Shown piece by piece: positions 8,181-16,340 of a stretch of DNA of 19,014 nt; the stretch's first letter is position 1; every line of letters starts with the position of its first letter. The translations under genes and the position numbers were made by a program. The notes under the pieces are model-generated. The model was given only the letters and a program-made list of their open reading frames with translations, did no database searches and had not been told where the DNA came from. Origin of the DNA: JTS-RE9 sp964649195. Its GTDB lineage: Bacteria; Planctomycetota; Phycisphaerae; Phycisphaerales; Phycisphaeraceae. The DNA is taken from positions 1-19,014 of the forward strand of contig CAZYPK010000101.1 of assembly GCA_964649195.1 (NCBI GenBank), given 5' to 3'.

Positions 8181-8375
8181 AGCTGTCAGCTATCAGCCGT
8201 CAGCTTTCAGCTTTAAGACAAAGGCAAGAGGCCTTGACATACGATGGAAATTAGCCTTGGCACGGTATGTTGAAACAACATCGAAGTTCACAAACTGCGT
8301 TAATGAATCTGAAATTTGAAATCTGATGGCTGATTGCTGATTGCTGATTGCTGATTGCTGATAGCTGATAGCTGA
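8181..8375. repeat. Two facing arrays of 7-bp repeats
   Basis: Left array 8181-8215: AGCTGTC, AGCTATC, AGCCGTC, AGCTTTC, AGCTTTA. Right array 8306-8375: ten heptads of the form NNNCTGA, namely AATCTGA, AATTTGA, AATCTGA, TGGCTGA, four TTGCTGA and two TAGCTGA. The right array read on the - strand gives TCAGCTA and TCAGCAA units, complementary to the left array, so a long imperfect hairpin with a roughly 90-nt spacer is possible. The gap 8178-8398 contains no supportable gene. A TTGACA at 8234-8239 has no matching -10 at normal spacing. Confidence 0.8.
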
Positions 8376-8398
8376 CCGCTTCTTCCCGGAGCTTCATC

Positions 8399-11300
8399 AT
8401 GATTGAATCCCAACTGCTCCAACAGGTTCACCATGTGGCCGCGCTGGCCCGGCGGCTTCGCTTTCGGCGATCGCTGGCGATCGGGCTGCTCCTGGTCATC
8501 GCGGCGGGGCTGGCGTTTCTTTTCGCAGGCGAGGACGGTCGCTGGTCCTTCGCCCTCGCGGCGCCGGCGCTTTGCCTGGGAACGATGGCGGCCTGGTTTT
8601 TCGCCCGGCTGACTTCATCGCGCAGCGATGAGATGCTCGCAGCCGCCCGCGCCATCGAAGCGCGCCATCCCACGCTCTCGGCCAAACTGCTCACCGCGTT
8701 GCAGGAAATTCGGACATCGTTTCCCGACGGACGGGGCTATCTCCAGCGGACGGTCATTTCGCAGGCGGTCGAACACAGCCGGCAACACAACTGGCTCGCC
8801 GCGGTCGATGGGCCGGCCTTGCGCCGCTGGTCGCTGGCCGCCGCCGGCGCGGCGGCGGCGCTGCTGGCGATGCTCACCACCTTCATCATCGCGGCCGAGC
8901 CGTTCGCCTCTTCGCCTGCCGCTCCTGTAAAAATCGTCGTTCAACCTGCCGGGACGACGGACAACACCATCACCGTCGAGCCGGGCGACACCGCCATCGA
9001 GCGGGGAAGCAGCCTGATCATCACCGCCCGTTTTTCGCGGTTCATTCCCGCCTCCGTTTCGCTCATTCTCGAAGGCGCAAGCCCCGCCCTGGGCGACGCT
9101 CTCACCGTGCGCACCGTGCCGATGAACGCCAGCCTGGAGGACCCGCTCGTCGGCGCCCGCGTGCCCGCCATCACCGCCGATCTGACCTACCGCATCACGG
9201 GCCAGGGCGTCGAGTCCCCCGCCTACCGCGTGACGGTTTTCGATTACCCGCAACTGGTGCAGGCCGACGCCTCGCTCACCTACCCCGACTACACCGCGCT
9301 GGCGGCCAGGCAGATCGAAGACACCCGGCAGATCACCGCCGTCGAAGGCACGCAGGTCCGCTGGTCGCTCAGGCTCAACAAGCCCGTCGCCTCCGCGAAG
9401 CTCATCGCCGAGTCAGGCGAGGAGATCACGCTCACCGCCAAGCCGGGCGCCGAGCCGATCGTGCAAGGCGACATCACCCTCGCCAGGTCGCAGCGGTATC
9501 GCCTGTCGCTTGTCGATGAAGCGGGTCGAAGGAACAAGCGCGAGGTGGAGTTTGTGATCAGCGTGCTGAAGAATCGCCCGCCTGATCTGAAGCTGGTTTT
9601 TCCCCGCCGCGACCTGCGGGTGTCGCCCATCGAGGAGGCTTTGGTTGTCGCCCAGGCCTGGGATGACTTTGGCGTCAAACAGTTCGGCATCACCTACTCG
9701 ATGGCCGGCCGCGACATGAACGAAGTCACGCTGGCCGGCGATCTGCCCGGCAAGGCCAATCATGAGGCTTCGCATCTGCTTTCGTTCGAGGCGATGAAGG
9801 CGGTGCCGGATGAACTGCTTTCGTATCACTTCTGGGCTGATGATGTGGGACCGGATGGCAAGGTTCGCCGCACTTTCAGCGACATGTTCTTCGCCGAGGT
9901 TCGCCCCTTCGAGGAAATCTTCCGCGAAGGCCAGGCCCCGCCCGCCAGTGAACAACAACAACAACAACAGCAGCAGCAGGGCCAGCAACAGCAGATCGGC
10001 GAAGGCATCAAGGAGCAGCGCGAGATCATCAGCGCCACCTGGAACCTGATTCGCCGGGAGACGGCTGCGCAGCCCACGTCGGCGTTCAAGGCCGATGCCC
10101 AGGCGGTGCGCGAAGCTCAGGAGGCGGCACTGGAACGGATGATGAAGATCAAGGAAGAGCTGCGCGATCCGCAGTCGCTGGCCCACGTTGAATCCGTGGA
10201 GAAGCACATGGTCCAGGCGGTGACGCATCTCGCCGCGGCGGCCGATGCGAATGATCCCGCCCCGCTCAAGCTCGCCCTGCCAGCCGAGCAGCAGGCGTAT
10301 CAGGCGCTGCTCAAGCTCCAGGCCCGGGAGCATGAGGTGATCCGTGCCCAACAGCAGCAACAGCGCGGCCAGCAATCGGGGCAGCAGCAGGCCGGGCCGT
10401 CGCAACAGCAACTGAACGAACTGGAGCTTCGCAATCAGGAGAACCGCTACGAAACCCAGCGCATGGCCCAGGAAACGCAGCCGCCGGAGAACGCCCAACA
10501 GCGCGAGACCCGCCAGGCGCTGAATCGGCTGCGCGATCTGGCGCGAAGGCAGCAGGACCTCAACGAGAAACTCAAGGAACTGGACCTGGCCCTCAAGGAG
10601 GCGCAGACCCCGCAGGAAAAAGAGGAACTCGCACGTCAGCTCAAACGGCTGCGCGAACAGCAAGAGGAAATGCTCCGCGATGTGGATGAGCTTCGCAATC
10701 GAATGGAGCAGAATCAGGGGCAGGGGCAGGAGCAGCGGCAGGCGCAGGAGCAGAGCGCTCAGAAGCAGAATGAGAAGCAGGCACCGCAGTCGTTGCGCGA
10801 GCGCACGGAGCAGGCCCGGGATCAGGATGCGAAGCAGCAGGTCGATGAAGTGCGGCAGAACATCCGCGAGGCGACCGAGGCTTTGGAAAAAGGCATGACC
10901 TCCAAGGCGCTGACCGAGGGCACGCGGGCCGAGCGCAAGCTGGAGGAGCTGCGCGAGGAGTTTCGCAGGCGGGCATCGGGGCAGTTTGCCGAGGATGTGA
11001 AGGAGATGCGGCAGGAGGCCCGCGAGCTGGCCGGCAATCAGGAAAAGCTGGGCGAGAAGATGAAACAGGCGGACAAACAGGGTCCGCGCTCGCTGCGCGA
11101 CACCGGTGAGCGAAAACAGATCGTCGAGGCGTTGGAGAATCAAAAGGAGAAACTCGAAGGGCTGACCGATCGCATGCGACGGGTGACCGAGGAGGCGGAG
11201 AACAGCGAGCCGCTGCTCTCGAAGCAGCTTTATGATGCGCTTCGCAATGCGGATCAGCAGAAGGTGGATCAGGCTCTGGATGTGACCCGCGAGCTTTTTG

Positions 11301-12382
11301 ACAAGGGCTTCAACGAGGAGGCCGCCGCCGTGGAGCCGCAGGCCCGCAAGGGGCTTGATGATCTGAAGCGCGGCGTCGAAAAGGCGGCCGACAGCGTGCT
11401 GGGCGATGAAGGCGAGGCTTTGCGCCGGGCACGGGAAACACTCGATGAACTGGCGCGTGAAGTGGAGGGGGAGAATCAGGGGCAGGCGGAAAGCCGGCAG
11501 AGCGAGAAGAGCCGACAGAGCCGGGGGAGCAGAGGCAGCGAGAAAGGTGAAGGTGGTCAGGATCAGCAGGCCAAAGGCAACGGCCCGGACAAGCAGGGTG
11601 AACCATCGCAAGGCAACGAGCGCGGTGAACAAGGCGGCGAGCGGCAGGCGAAGGCAGGCGATCAGAAAGGGAGCGAACAGCCTGGCGAAAAGCAGGCCGA
11701 CGGCCAGCGCGGGCGGCAACCCGGTGAGCAGAATGGCAAACAGCCCGGAGAAAAATCCGGTGAACAGCCCGGTGCATCCTCCGGGCAGGCGCAGGCTCGG
11801 CGTGGCGAGCAACCGGATCAAGAATCGGGCGGGCAGCGCGGCGAGCAAAATGGCAAAGGTCAAGGCAAGCAGTCCGGTGAACCTTCGGGGCAACCGGGTG
11901 GTCCGTCATCGCGGCAGGCATCGCGCAGCGAAGGGCAATCGCCGCGCGATGGCGAGCGCCCCGCCAAGGGCGACCCGACGCTGCTCGATCAACTGCAAAC
12001 CGGCGGCGCCGGTGGCGGCGGGTCCGGGCCGCATGGTCCGATCACCGGCGAGAATTACCGCCAGTGGTCCGATCGGCTGCGCGATGTGGAGGAGATGATC
12101 GATGATCCGAATCTGCGCGAGGAGGTGGCGCGGGTGCGCGACCGGGCCCAGGCGATGCGCGCCGAGTTCAAGAGGCATGGCAAGGAGCCGCAGTGGGATG
12201 ATGTGAAGAAGCTCGTCGCCGACCCGCTGGCCGTGCTGCGCGACCGGCTCGATGATGAGCTGGCTCGCCGCGATCGAAGGAAGGACCTGGTGCCCATCGA
12301 CCGCGATCCGGTGCCGGGGCAGTTCACCGATCTGGTCAAGCGGTATTACGAACGGCTGGGCACGGGCGAGCGAACCGAATGA
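8399..12382 (+). CDS. Very long DUF4175-like membrane protein with coiled-coil and Gln/Gly/Glu-rich regions
   Basis: Predicted 1327-residue membrane protein. Three N-terminal membrane helices are visible (about 25-44, 50-69, 145-166), then a probable extracytoplasmic beta-rich region (about 175-510) with repeated Ig-like segments such as YRVTVFDYPQLVQADASLTYP. A polyglutamine stretch (about 519-533) opens a long charged coiled-coil (about 540-1020). A low-complexity tail rich in Gly, Gln, Glu, Lys and Ser (about 1022-1185) follows, and then a well-behaved C-terminal domain (about 1220-1327). The overall plan matches planctomycete DUF4175-type proteins next to MoxR/VWA genes. ATG 8399 has GGAG at 8388-8391 with 7-nt spacing. 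The stop overlaps the next gene as ATGA. A large scaffold that spans the envelope is my inference. Uninterrupted antisense frames here come from the codon bias and low complexity. Confidence 0.88.
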   Translation: MIESQLLQQVHHVAALARRLRFRRSLAIGLLLVIAAGLAFLFAGEDGRWSFALAAPALCLGTMAAWFFARLTSSRSDEMLAAARAIEARHPTLSAKLLTALQEIRTSFPDGRGYLQRTVISQAVEHSRQHNWLAAVDGPALRRWSLAAAGAAAALLAMLTTFIIAAEPFASSPAAPVKIVVQPAGTTDNTITVEPGDTAIERGSSLIITARFSRFIPASVSLILEGASPALGDALTVRTVPMNASLEDPLVGARVPAITADLTYRITGQGVESPAYRVTVFDYPQLVQADASLTYPDYTALAARQIEDTRQITAVEGTQVRWSLRLNKPVASAKLIAESGEEITLTAKPGAEPIVQGDITLARSQRYRLSLVDEAGRRNKREVEFVISVLKNRPPDLKLVFPRRDLRVSPIEEALVVAQAWDDFGVKQFGITYSMAGRDMNEVTLAGDLPGKANHEASHLLSFEAMKAVPDELLSYHFWADDVGPDGKVRRTFSDMFFAEVRPFEEIFREGQAPPASEQQQQQQQQQGQQQQIGEGIKEQREIISATWNLIRRETAAQPTSAFKADAQAVREAQEAALERMMKIKEELRDPQSLAHVESVEKHMVQAVTHLAAAADANDPAPLKLALPAEQQAYQALLKLQAREHEVIRAQQQQQRGQQSGQQQAGPSQQQLNELELRNQENRYETQRMAQETQPPENAQQRETRQALNRLRDLARRQQDLNEKLKELDLALKEAQTPQEKEELARQLKRLREQQEEMLRDVDELRNRMEQNQGQGQEQRQAQEQSAQKQNEKQAPQSLRERTEQARDQDAKQQVDEVRQNIREATEALEKGMTSKALTEGTRAERKLEELREEFRRRASGQFAEDVKEMRQEARELAGNQEKLGEKMKQADKQGPRSLRDTGERKQIVEALENQKEKLEGLTDRMRRVTEEAENSEPLLSKQLYDALRNADQQKVDQALDVTRELFDKGFNEEAAAVEPQARKGLDDLKRGVEKAADSVLGDEGEALRRARETLDELAREVEGENQGQAESRQSEKSRQSRGSRGSEKGEGGQDQQAKGNGPDKQGEPSQGNERGEQGGERQAKAGDQKGSEQPGEKQADGQRGRQPGEQNGKQPGEKSGEQPGASSGQAQARRGEQPDQESGGQRGEQNGKGQGKQSGEPSGQPGGPSSRQASRSEGQSPRDGERPAKGDPTLLDQLQTGGAGGGGSGPHGPITGENYRQWSDRLRDVEEMIDDPNLREEVARVRDRAQAMRAEFKRHGKEPQWDDVKKLVADPLAVLRDRLDDELARRDRRKDLVPIDRDPVPGQFTDLVKRYYERLGTGERTE
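9953..9979 (+). repeat. In-frame CAA/CAG microsatellite
   Basis: Nine glutamine codons in a row (five CAA then four CAG) in the long membrane protein, followed shortly by another Q-rich run. A similar, interrupted CAG-rich stretch lies at 10349-10390. Triplet slippage could change the length of the glutamine tract without a frameshift. Confidence 0.85.
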
Positions 12383-14844
12383 TGATGCACACCACACAGG
12401 CTGCGATTCACATCGGCGATCCCGACTGGCTCTGGCCGGCCGCGGGATTGCTGCTGGCCGCGCTCATCGTGCTGGCGTGGGGTTACGCGCAGGCCCGGCA
12501 GACGCGGGGCGTGCTGCCGGCGGCGATCTGCAAAGCCCTCGGCCTGATCGCCATCGCCGCGTTCCTCATCAACCCGCTCTGGTCCACGCAGCGGGCCCAG
12601 CCGCGCTCGAACCTTTTCATCACCCTCATCGACAACAGTCAGAGCCTGAACATCACCGATCAGAAGGCCGCGAAATCGCGGGCCGCGCTGCTGCGCGAAC
12701 TGCTGGGCGTCACGACGGAAACCGTTGACGGCGGCGCCGCTTCGGCATCCCTCCCCGCCCTGCCATCCGACACATCCTCCGCCGCCCCGGCCACCTGGTC
12801 GCTGCGGCTGGCCGAGGCGTTTGACTCGCGTCAATACTCCTTCGACACCCGCCTGCACCCGCTCGATGCTCCCGCTCAACTCACCTTCGATGGCCGCGGC
12901 TCATCGCTGGCGACGGCGCTGCGCACCCTCGCCGACCGTTACCGCGGCCGGCCGATGGCCGGCGTGCTGCTGCTCACCGACGGCAACGCGACCGATCTGC
13001 CGGCGACAGGCGAGATCGATCTGGCCGGCCTGCCTCCGATTTATCCCGTGATCCTCGGCGGCGACACGCCTGCGGCGGACATCGGCATCGCCAATCTCAC
13101 CGTCAGCCAGACCGCCTTTGAAGACGCGCCGGTCACCCTCGCCGCCGATGTCACCGCCCTGGGCTACAACGGCAGATCGGTCATCGGCGAGTTGCTTGAT
13201 GAATCCGGCAAGGTCGTGAAGTCGATGACGATGAAGGTCGATGGCGCGGACAAGACGCTGCCCTTCCGCTTTCAGGTGAAGCCGGAGAAGGCCGGCGTTT
13301 CGTTCCATCGGCTGCGGGTGCGCGAGGAAGGCGATGACGCGGCCGCCGCTTCATCGACCACCATTGAAGCGACGATGGCGAACAACGAAAGGCTCATCGC
13401 CATCGATCGCGGACGCGGGCCGTATCGCATCCTTTATGTCTCGGGCCGGCCCAACTGGGAGTTCAAGTTTCTCAACCGCGCCCTCGCCGACGACGCCCAG
13501 GTGCAGCTCGTGGGCCTGATCCGCATCGCCAGACGCGAGGCGAAGTTCGGCTGGCGCGACAACGTCCGCGATGGAGCCAATCCGCTCTTTCGCGGGTTCG
13601 ATCCCAAGGACAAGGAGCAGGTCGAAAGCTACGACGAACCGGTGCTCGTCCGCATCAACACGCTCGATGACGGTGAGCTGCGCGGCGGCTTCCCCAAGAC
13701 GGCCGAGGATATGGCCAGGTATCACGCACTGATCATCGACGATCTGGAAGCCGCGTTCTTCACCCGCGATCAGCTTGCCCTGATCGAGAAGTTCGTCACG
13801 CAGCGGCAAGGCGGGCTGATGATGCTCGGCGGCGCCGAGTCGCTGCGCGAAGGCGACTACCATCGCACCCCCATCGGCCGCATGTTGCCGGTCTATCTGG
13901 ATCGCCCCGCGGAGGACGCCCCGACCCACAGCCGGTCGAAGCATCGCCTCGAACTGACGCGCATCGGCTGGCACGAGCCGTGGGTTCGGCTGCGCACCAC
14001 CGAGGAGGAGGAGCGCCAACGCATCGCCCGGATGACGCCGTTCCTCACCATCAACCACATCCCCGCGACCTCCATCAAGCCCGGCGCGATGGTGCTGGCC
14101 GAGGCGGTGGATGACGCGACCGGCTCGCGCCGGCCCGCCCTGGTGACGCAGCAGTTCGGCGGGCGGGTGGCGGCGCTGATGATCGGCGACTTCTGGCGCT
14201 GGTCGCTCAAGCGCGACGAGGCGCAGGATGACGCCACCGACGACGCCCGGAAGATGTGGCGGCAGATCATGCGCTGGCTGGTGGCCGATGTGCCCGGCCG
14301 CGTCACGGTCGCCGCCGAGCAGCCGGTGCGAAAAGATGCCGACGCTCCGATGAGGATGAACATCCAGGTGCGCGACAAGGAGTATAGACCCCTCGACAAC
14401 GCGATGGTGACCATCCGCATCACCGGCCCTTCGGGTGAGCCGATCGACCTTCGCGGCCAGGCATCGACGACCCAGGCCGGGCTGTATGAGGCGACGTATC
14501 TGCCCCGCGAAGATGGCAAGTATCTCGCGGCGATCGAAGCGAAAGATGTCGATGGCGACGCAGTGGGCGCCGCCGAACTGGGCTGGACGCGCGGGACCGG
14601 CGGCGAGGAGTGGCGCTCGCTCAAGCCCGATCGCGCCTTGCTCGAATCGATCGCCAAACGCACCGGCGGCCATGTGGTCGAAGGTGATGATCTGGATTCG
14701 TTCGTTGCCGCGCTGCCGACGAAGAAGGCCCCGGTGATGGAGACGATGATCGAGCCGCTGTGGCATCGCTGGTGGGCGCTGGCGATCGCCCTGGGTTGCC
14801 TGGTGGCCGAGTGGACGCTGCGCAGAATGCGAGGGTTGCCTTGA
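12379..14844 (+). CDS. Membrane VWA protein with glutamine-amidotransferase-like domain
   Basis: Predicted 821-residue membrane protein. Two N-terminal helices (about 19-38 and 46-66) are followed by a VWA-type domain whose metal loop is D85-N-S87-Q-S89 (ITLIDNSQSL). From about residue 349 a class I amidotransferase-like domain begins with RILYVSGRPNWEFKFLNRAL and later has LIIDDLEAAFFT and GGLMMLGGAESLREGDY. An Ig-like stretch (about 650-735) and a C-terminal helix (about 796-815) complete it. I see no Cys-His-Glu amidotransferase triad, so the domain is probably not enzymatic. The start is in an ATG triplet run; ATG 12379 overlaps the previous stop as ATGA. This is a second large VWA component of the MoxR cluster, probably exposing its bulk outside the inner membrane. 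Confidence 0.88.
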   Translation: MMMHTTQAAIHIGDPDWLWPAAGLLLAALIVLAWGYAQARQTRGVLPAAICKALGLIAIAAFLINPLWSTQRAQPRSNLFITLIDNSQSLNITDQKAAKSRAALLRELLGVTTETVDGGAASASLPALPSDTSSAAPATWSLRLAEAFDSRQYSFDTRLHPLDAPAQLTFDGRGSSLATALRTLADRYRGRPMAGVLLLTDGNATDLPATGEIDLAGLPPIYPVILGGDTPAADIGIANLTVSQTAFEDAPVTLAADVTALGYNGRSVIGELLDESGKVVKSMTMKVDGADKTLPFRFQVKPEKAGVSFHRLRVREEGDDAAAASSTTIEATMANNERLIAIDRGRGPYRILYVSGRPNWEFKFLNRALADDAQVQLVGLIRIARREAKFGWRDNVRDGANPLFRGFDPKDKEQVESYDEPVLVRINTLDDGELRGGFPKTAEDMARYHALIIDDLEAAFFTRDQLALIEKFVTQRQGGLMMLGGAESLREGDYHRTPIGRMLPVYLDRPAEDAPTHSRSKHRLELTRIGWHEPWVRLRTTEEEERQRIARMTPFLTINHIPATSIKPGAMVLAEAVDDATGSRRPALVTQQFGGRVAALMIGDFWRWSLKRDEAQDDATDDARKMWRQIMRWLVADVPGRVTVAAEQPVRKDADAPMRMNIQVRDKEYRPLDNAMVTIRITGPSGEPIDLRGQASTTQAGLYEATYLPREDGKYLAAIEAKDVDGDAVGAAELGWTRGTGGEEWRSLKPDRALLESIAKRTGGHVVEGDDLDSFVAALPTKKAPVMETMIEPLWHRWWALAIALGCLVAEWTLRRMRGLP

Positions 14845-14846
14845 GA

Positions 14847-15842
14847 ATGATCGGGTTCATGCTGTTGCTCGCGGCGAATCCGGCGGTGACGGTGGAGTTG
14901 CGCGCCGAGCCGACGGTGATCCTCGTGCAGGGCGCCGCGGGTGAGGAGGCGTATGGCCGACAGTTCGCGCAATGGCGGCAGCGTTGGGAAGAGGCTGCAA
15001 AACAGGGCGGGGCGAAGGTGATCGTGATCGGGGTGGATGAGGATGAAGAAAAAGCGGAGGGGGAGGCGGAGCGAAGCGACAAGTCGCAATTCAGTAGTGA
15101 CAAGTCGCGGTTGAGTGATGCCGTGACCTCAATGAAGGCGGCTTCGCGCGATCCGCTCTGGATCGTGCTGCTGGGGCATGGCACGTTCGATGGCAAGGCG
15201 GCGCGGTTCAATCTGCGCGGGCCTGATGTTTCGGCTCAGGAGCTTTCGTTGTGGCTTAAGCCGGTGGAGCGTCCGGTGGCGGTCATCAACTGTTCATCAT
15301 CGAGCGGCCCCTTCGTTGCCGCGCTCACCGGCGACGGCCGCGTCATCATCACCGCCACCCGCAGCGGCAACGAAATGAACTTCTCGCGCTTCGGCGGCTT
15401 CCTCTCCCAGGCCATCGCCGACCCCGCCGCCGACCTGGACAAGGACGGCCAGACCTCGCTGCTCGAAGCCTACCTGCTCGCCTCCCGGCAGACGCAGGCG
15501 TGGTACAGGGAGGAAGGCCGACTGGCGACGGAACACGCCCTGCTCGAAGACAGCGGCGACGGGCTGGGCACGCCTGCCGACTGGTTCCGCGGCGTACACG
15601 CGGTGAAGAAGGCGAAGGAGGATGGGCAGGTCGATGGCGTCCGTGCGGCCCAGTGGTGCCTGGCGCCCGGCCAACGCGAGCGCGACATGTCCGCCGACCT
15701 GCGCGCCAAACGCGATGAACTCGAACTGAAAATCGCCGGCCTGCGCAGCATGAAGAAAACCATGCCGGAAGAGGCCTACTACGAAGCGCTGGAAAAACTG
15801 GCGCTTCAACTGGCGAAGCTGTACGAAGAAAAGACACCATGA
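14847..15842 (+). CDS. Exported caspase-fold (clan CD-like) protein
   Basis: Predicted 331-residue protein. A short hydrophobic N-terminus (MIGFMLLLAANPAVTVELRA) looks like a signal peptide or anchor. The core resembles a caspase/C13-like alpha-beta fold: WIVLLGHGTFDG with H111 in the GHG motif, then AVINCSSSSGPF where the nucleophile loop is expected, then VIITATRSGNEMNFSRFGGF. The loop contains C149, but a CxSG-style alignment puts S151 at the nucleophile position, so activity is uncertain. The tail (about 275-331) is a likely coiled coil. It follows the VWA gene immediately. TTG 14841 would overlap that gene's stop by 4 bp, with AGGG (14832-14835) 5 nt upstream of it; ATG 14847 lies 11 nt from the same AGGG. 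I list the ATG, but the TTG is a serious alternative. Probably the last strong member of the operon. Confidence 0.75.
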   Translation: MIGFMLLLAANPAVTVELRAEPTVILVQGAAGEEAYGRQFAQWRQRWEEAAKQGGAKVIVIGVDEDEEKAEGEAERSDKSQFSSDKSRLSDAVTSMKAASRDPLWIVLLGHGTFDGKAARFNLRGPDVSAQELSLWLKPVERPVAVINCSSSSGPFVAALTGDGRVIITATRSGNEMNFSRFGGFLSQAIADPAADLDKDGQTSLLEAYLLASRQTQAWYREEGRLATEHALLEDSGDGLGTPADWFRGVHAVKKAKEDGQVDGVRAAQWCLAPGQRERDMSADLRAKRDELELKIAGLRSMKKTMPEEAYYEALEKLALQLAKLYEEKTP

Positions 15843-15985
15843 AGAGCGGCGATCATGGGTCGCATGACCGCCACCACCGAACCATCACGTACTTCGTTCA
15901 GGCTTACATCGCCGGGATGGATGCAATCCTTCGCCGGTCGATAATAAAGAGGCATTTCATCATCGCGTTGACTCCCGCTGCCTAA
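15839..15985 (+). CDS. Possible 48-codon ORF overlapping the caspase-like gene
   Basis: ATG 15839 overlaps the caspase-like stop as ATGA, the same junction used elsewhere in the cluster, and opens 48 codons ending at TAA 15983-15985. The peptide is basic and histidine-rich at the start (KSGDHGSHDRHHR) with no recognisable domain or signal. The overlap pattern is the only positive argument, and it can arise by chance, so this is a weak candidate. Confidence 0.2.
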   Translation: MKSGDHGSHDRHHRTITYFVQAYIAGMDAILRRSIIKRHFIIALTPAA

Positions 15986-16035
15986 TCCACAGGCACAAAC
16001 AGCGCAAATTCCGCTGGAAATCGTGTGTTTTCATG

Positions 16036-16051
16036 TGGCACGACGCTTGCA
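16036..16051 (+). promoter_or_regulatory. Predicted sigma-54 (RpoN) -24/-12 promoter
   Basis: TGGCACG (16036-16042), ACGC spacer, TTGCA (16047-16051): an exact match to the TGGCACG-N4-TTGCA consensus with the correct GG-N10-GC spacing. Transcription would start near 16062 on the + strand, about 280 nt before the HAD phosphatase gene. Sigma-54 promoters need an AAA+ activator bound upstream; no activator site is obvious here. The match is strong, but function is inferred. Confidence 0.6.
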
Positions 16052-16064
16052 ACGTCCCCTTCGC

Positions 16065-16257
16065 GTTGGCAGGTGAACGTAGTGGTCGGCACTGCAACGG
16101 TGCTGAAAGGAATCAAACCTGCCGGCTCGCCAACATCGGGGTGGGGAGGCGCGTTGCTGCGGTCGCTGTCGCGGCGCAAAGGCGTTGAACATCGATCGGT
16201 GTTCGCCTTTCGCTTCGGCCCGTTCCGCCGCAGGCATCGGCGATTCGTATTCGCCGA
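16065..16257 (+). promoter_or_regulatory. Structured leader between the sigma-54 site and the HAD gene
   Basis: Several stems are visible downstream of the predicted transcription start. GGCAGGT (16068-16074) can pair with ACCTGCC (16117-16123), in competition with GTTGGC (16065-16070) pairing GCCAAC (16129-16134). AAAGGC/GAACA (16178-16191, GTT bulge) pairs TGTTCGCCTTT (16200-16210). TCGGCGA (16237-16243) pairs TCGCCGA (16251-16257). No riboswitch class is recognised. The stretch 15986-16340 holds no convincing gene; a 98-codon frame at 16025-16321 has arginine-rich, shadow-like composition. Confidence 0.4.
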
Positions 16258-16340
16258 GCCGCGCCCTCACCCGCGTGATTCACACCACAAACCCATGCAC
16301 GCGCCTGCGCTCATGGCTTGATTCATCGAAAGGACTTCAC

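Noticed and set aside
8234..8262. Sigma-70 promoter at TTGACA
   Set aside because: No acceptable -10 hexamer at 16-18 bp.
8257..8273. Second sigma-54-like site (TTGGCACGG then TTGA)
   Set aside because: The -24 half is good, but the -12 half lacks GC at the required spacing.
8306..8375. CRISPR-like array
   Set aside because: Units are 7 bp and adjacent; there are no spacers between repeats.
9413..11893. 826-codon antisense frame opposite the long membrane protein
   Set aside because: It is a by-product of biased codons and low-complexity sequence. The + strand gene has coupled ends, membrane helices and a coiled coil; the antisense product is Leu/Arg-rich with no domain.
13351..14766. 471-codon antisense frame in the VWA/amidotransferase-like gene
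   Set aside because: No recognisable domain; sense frame shows VWA motif, helices and operon overlap.
16025..16321. 98-codon frame in the leader of the HAD gene
   Set aside because: Arginine-rich composition, no ribosome-binding site, starts upstream of the predicted promoter.
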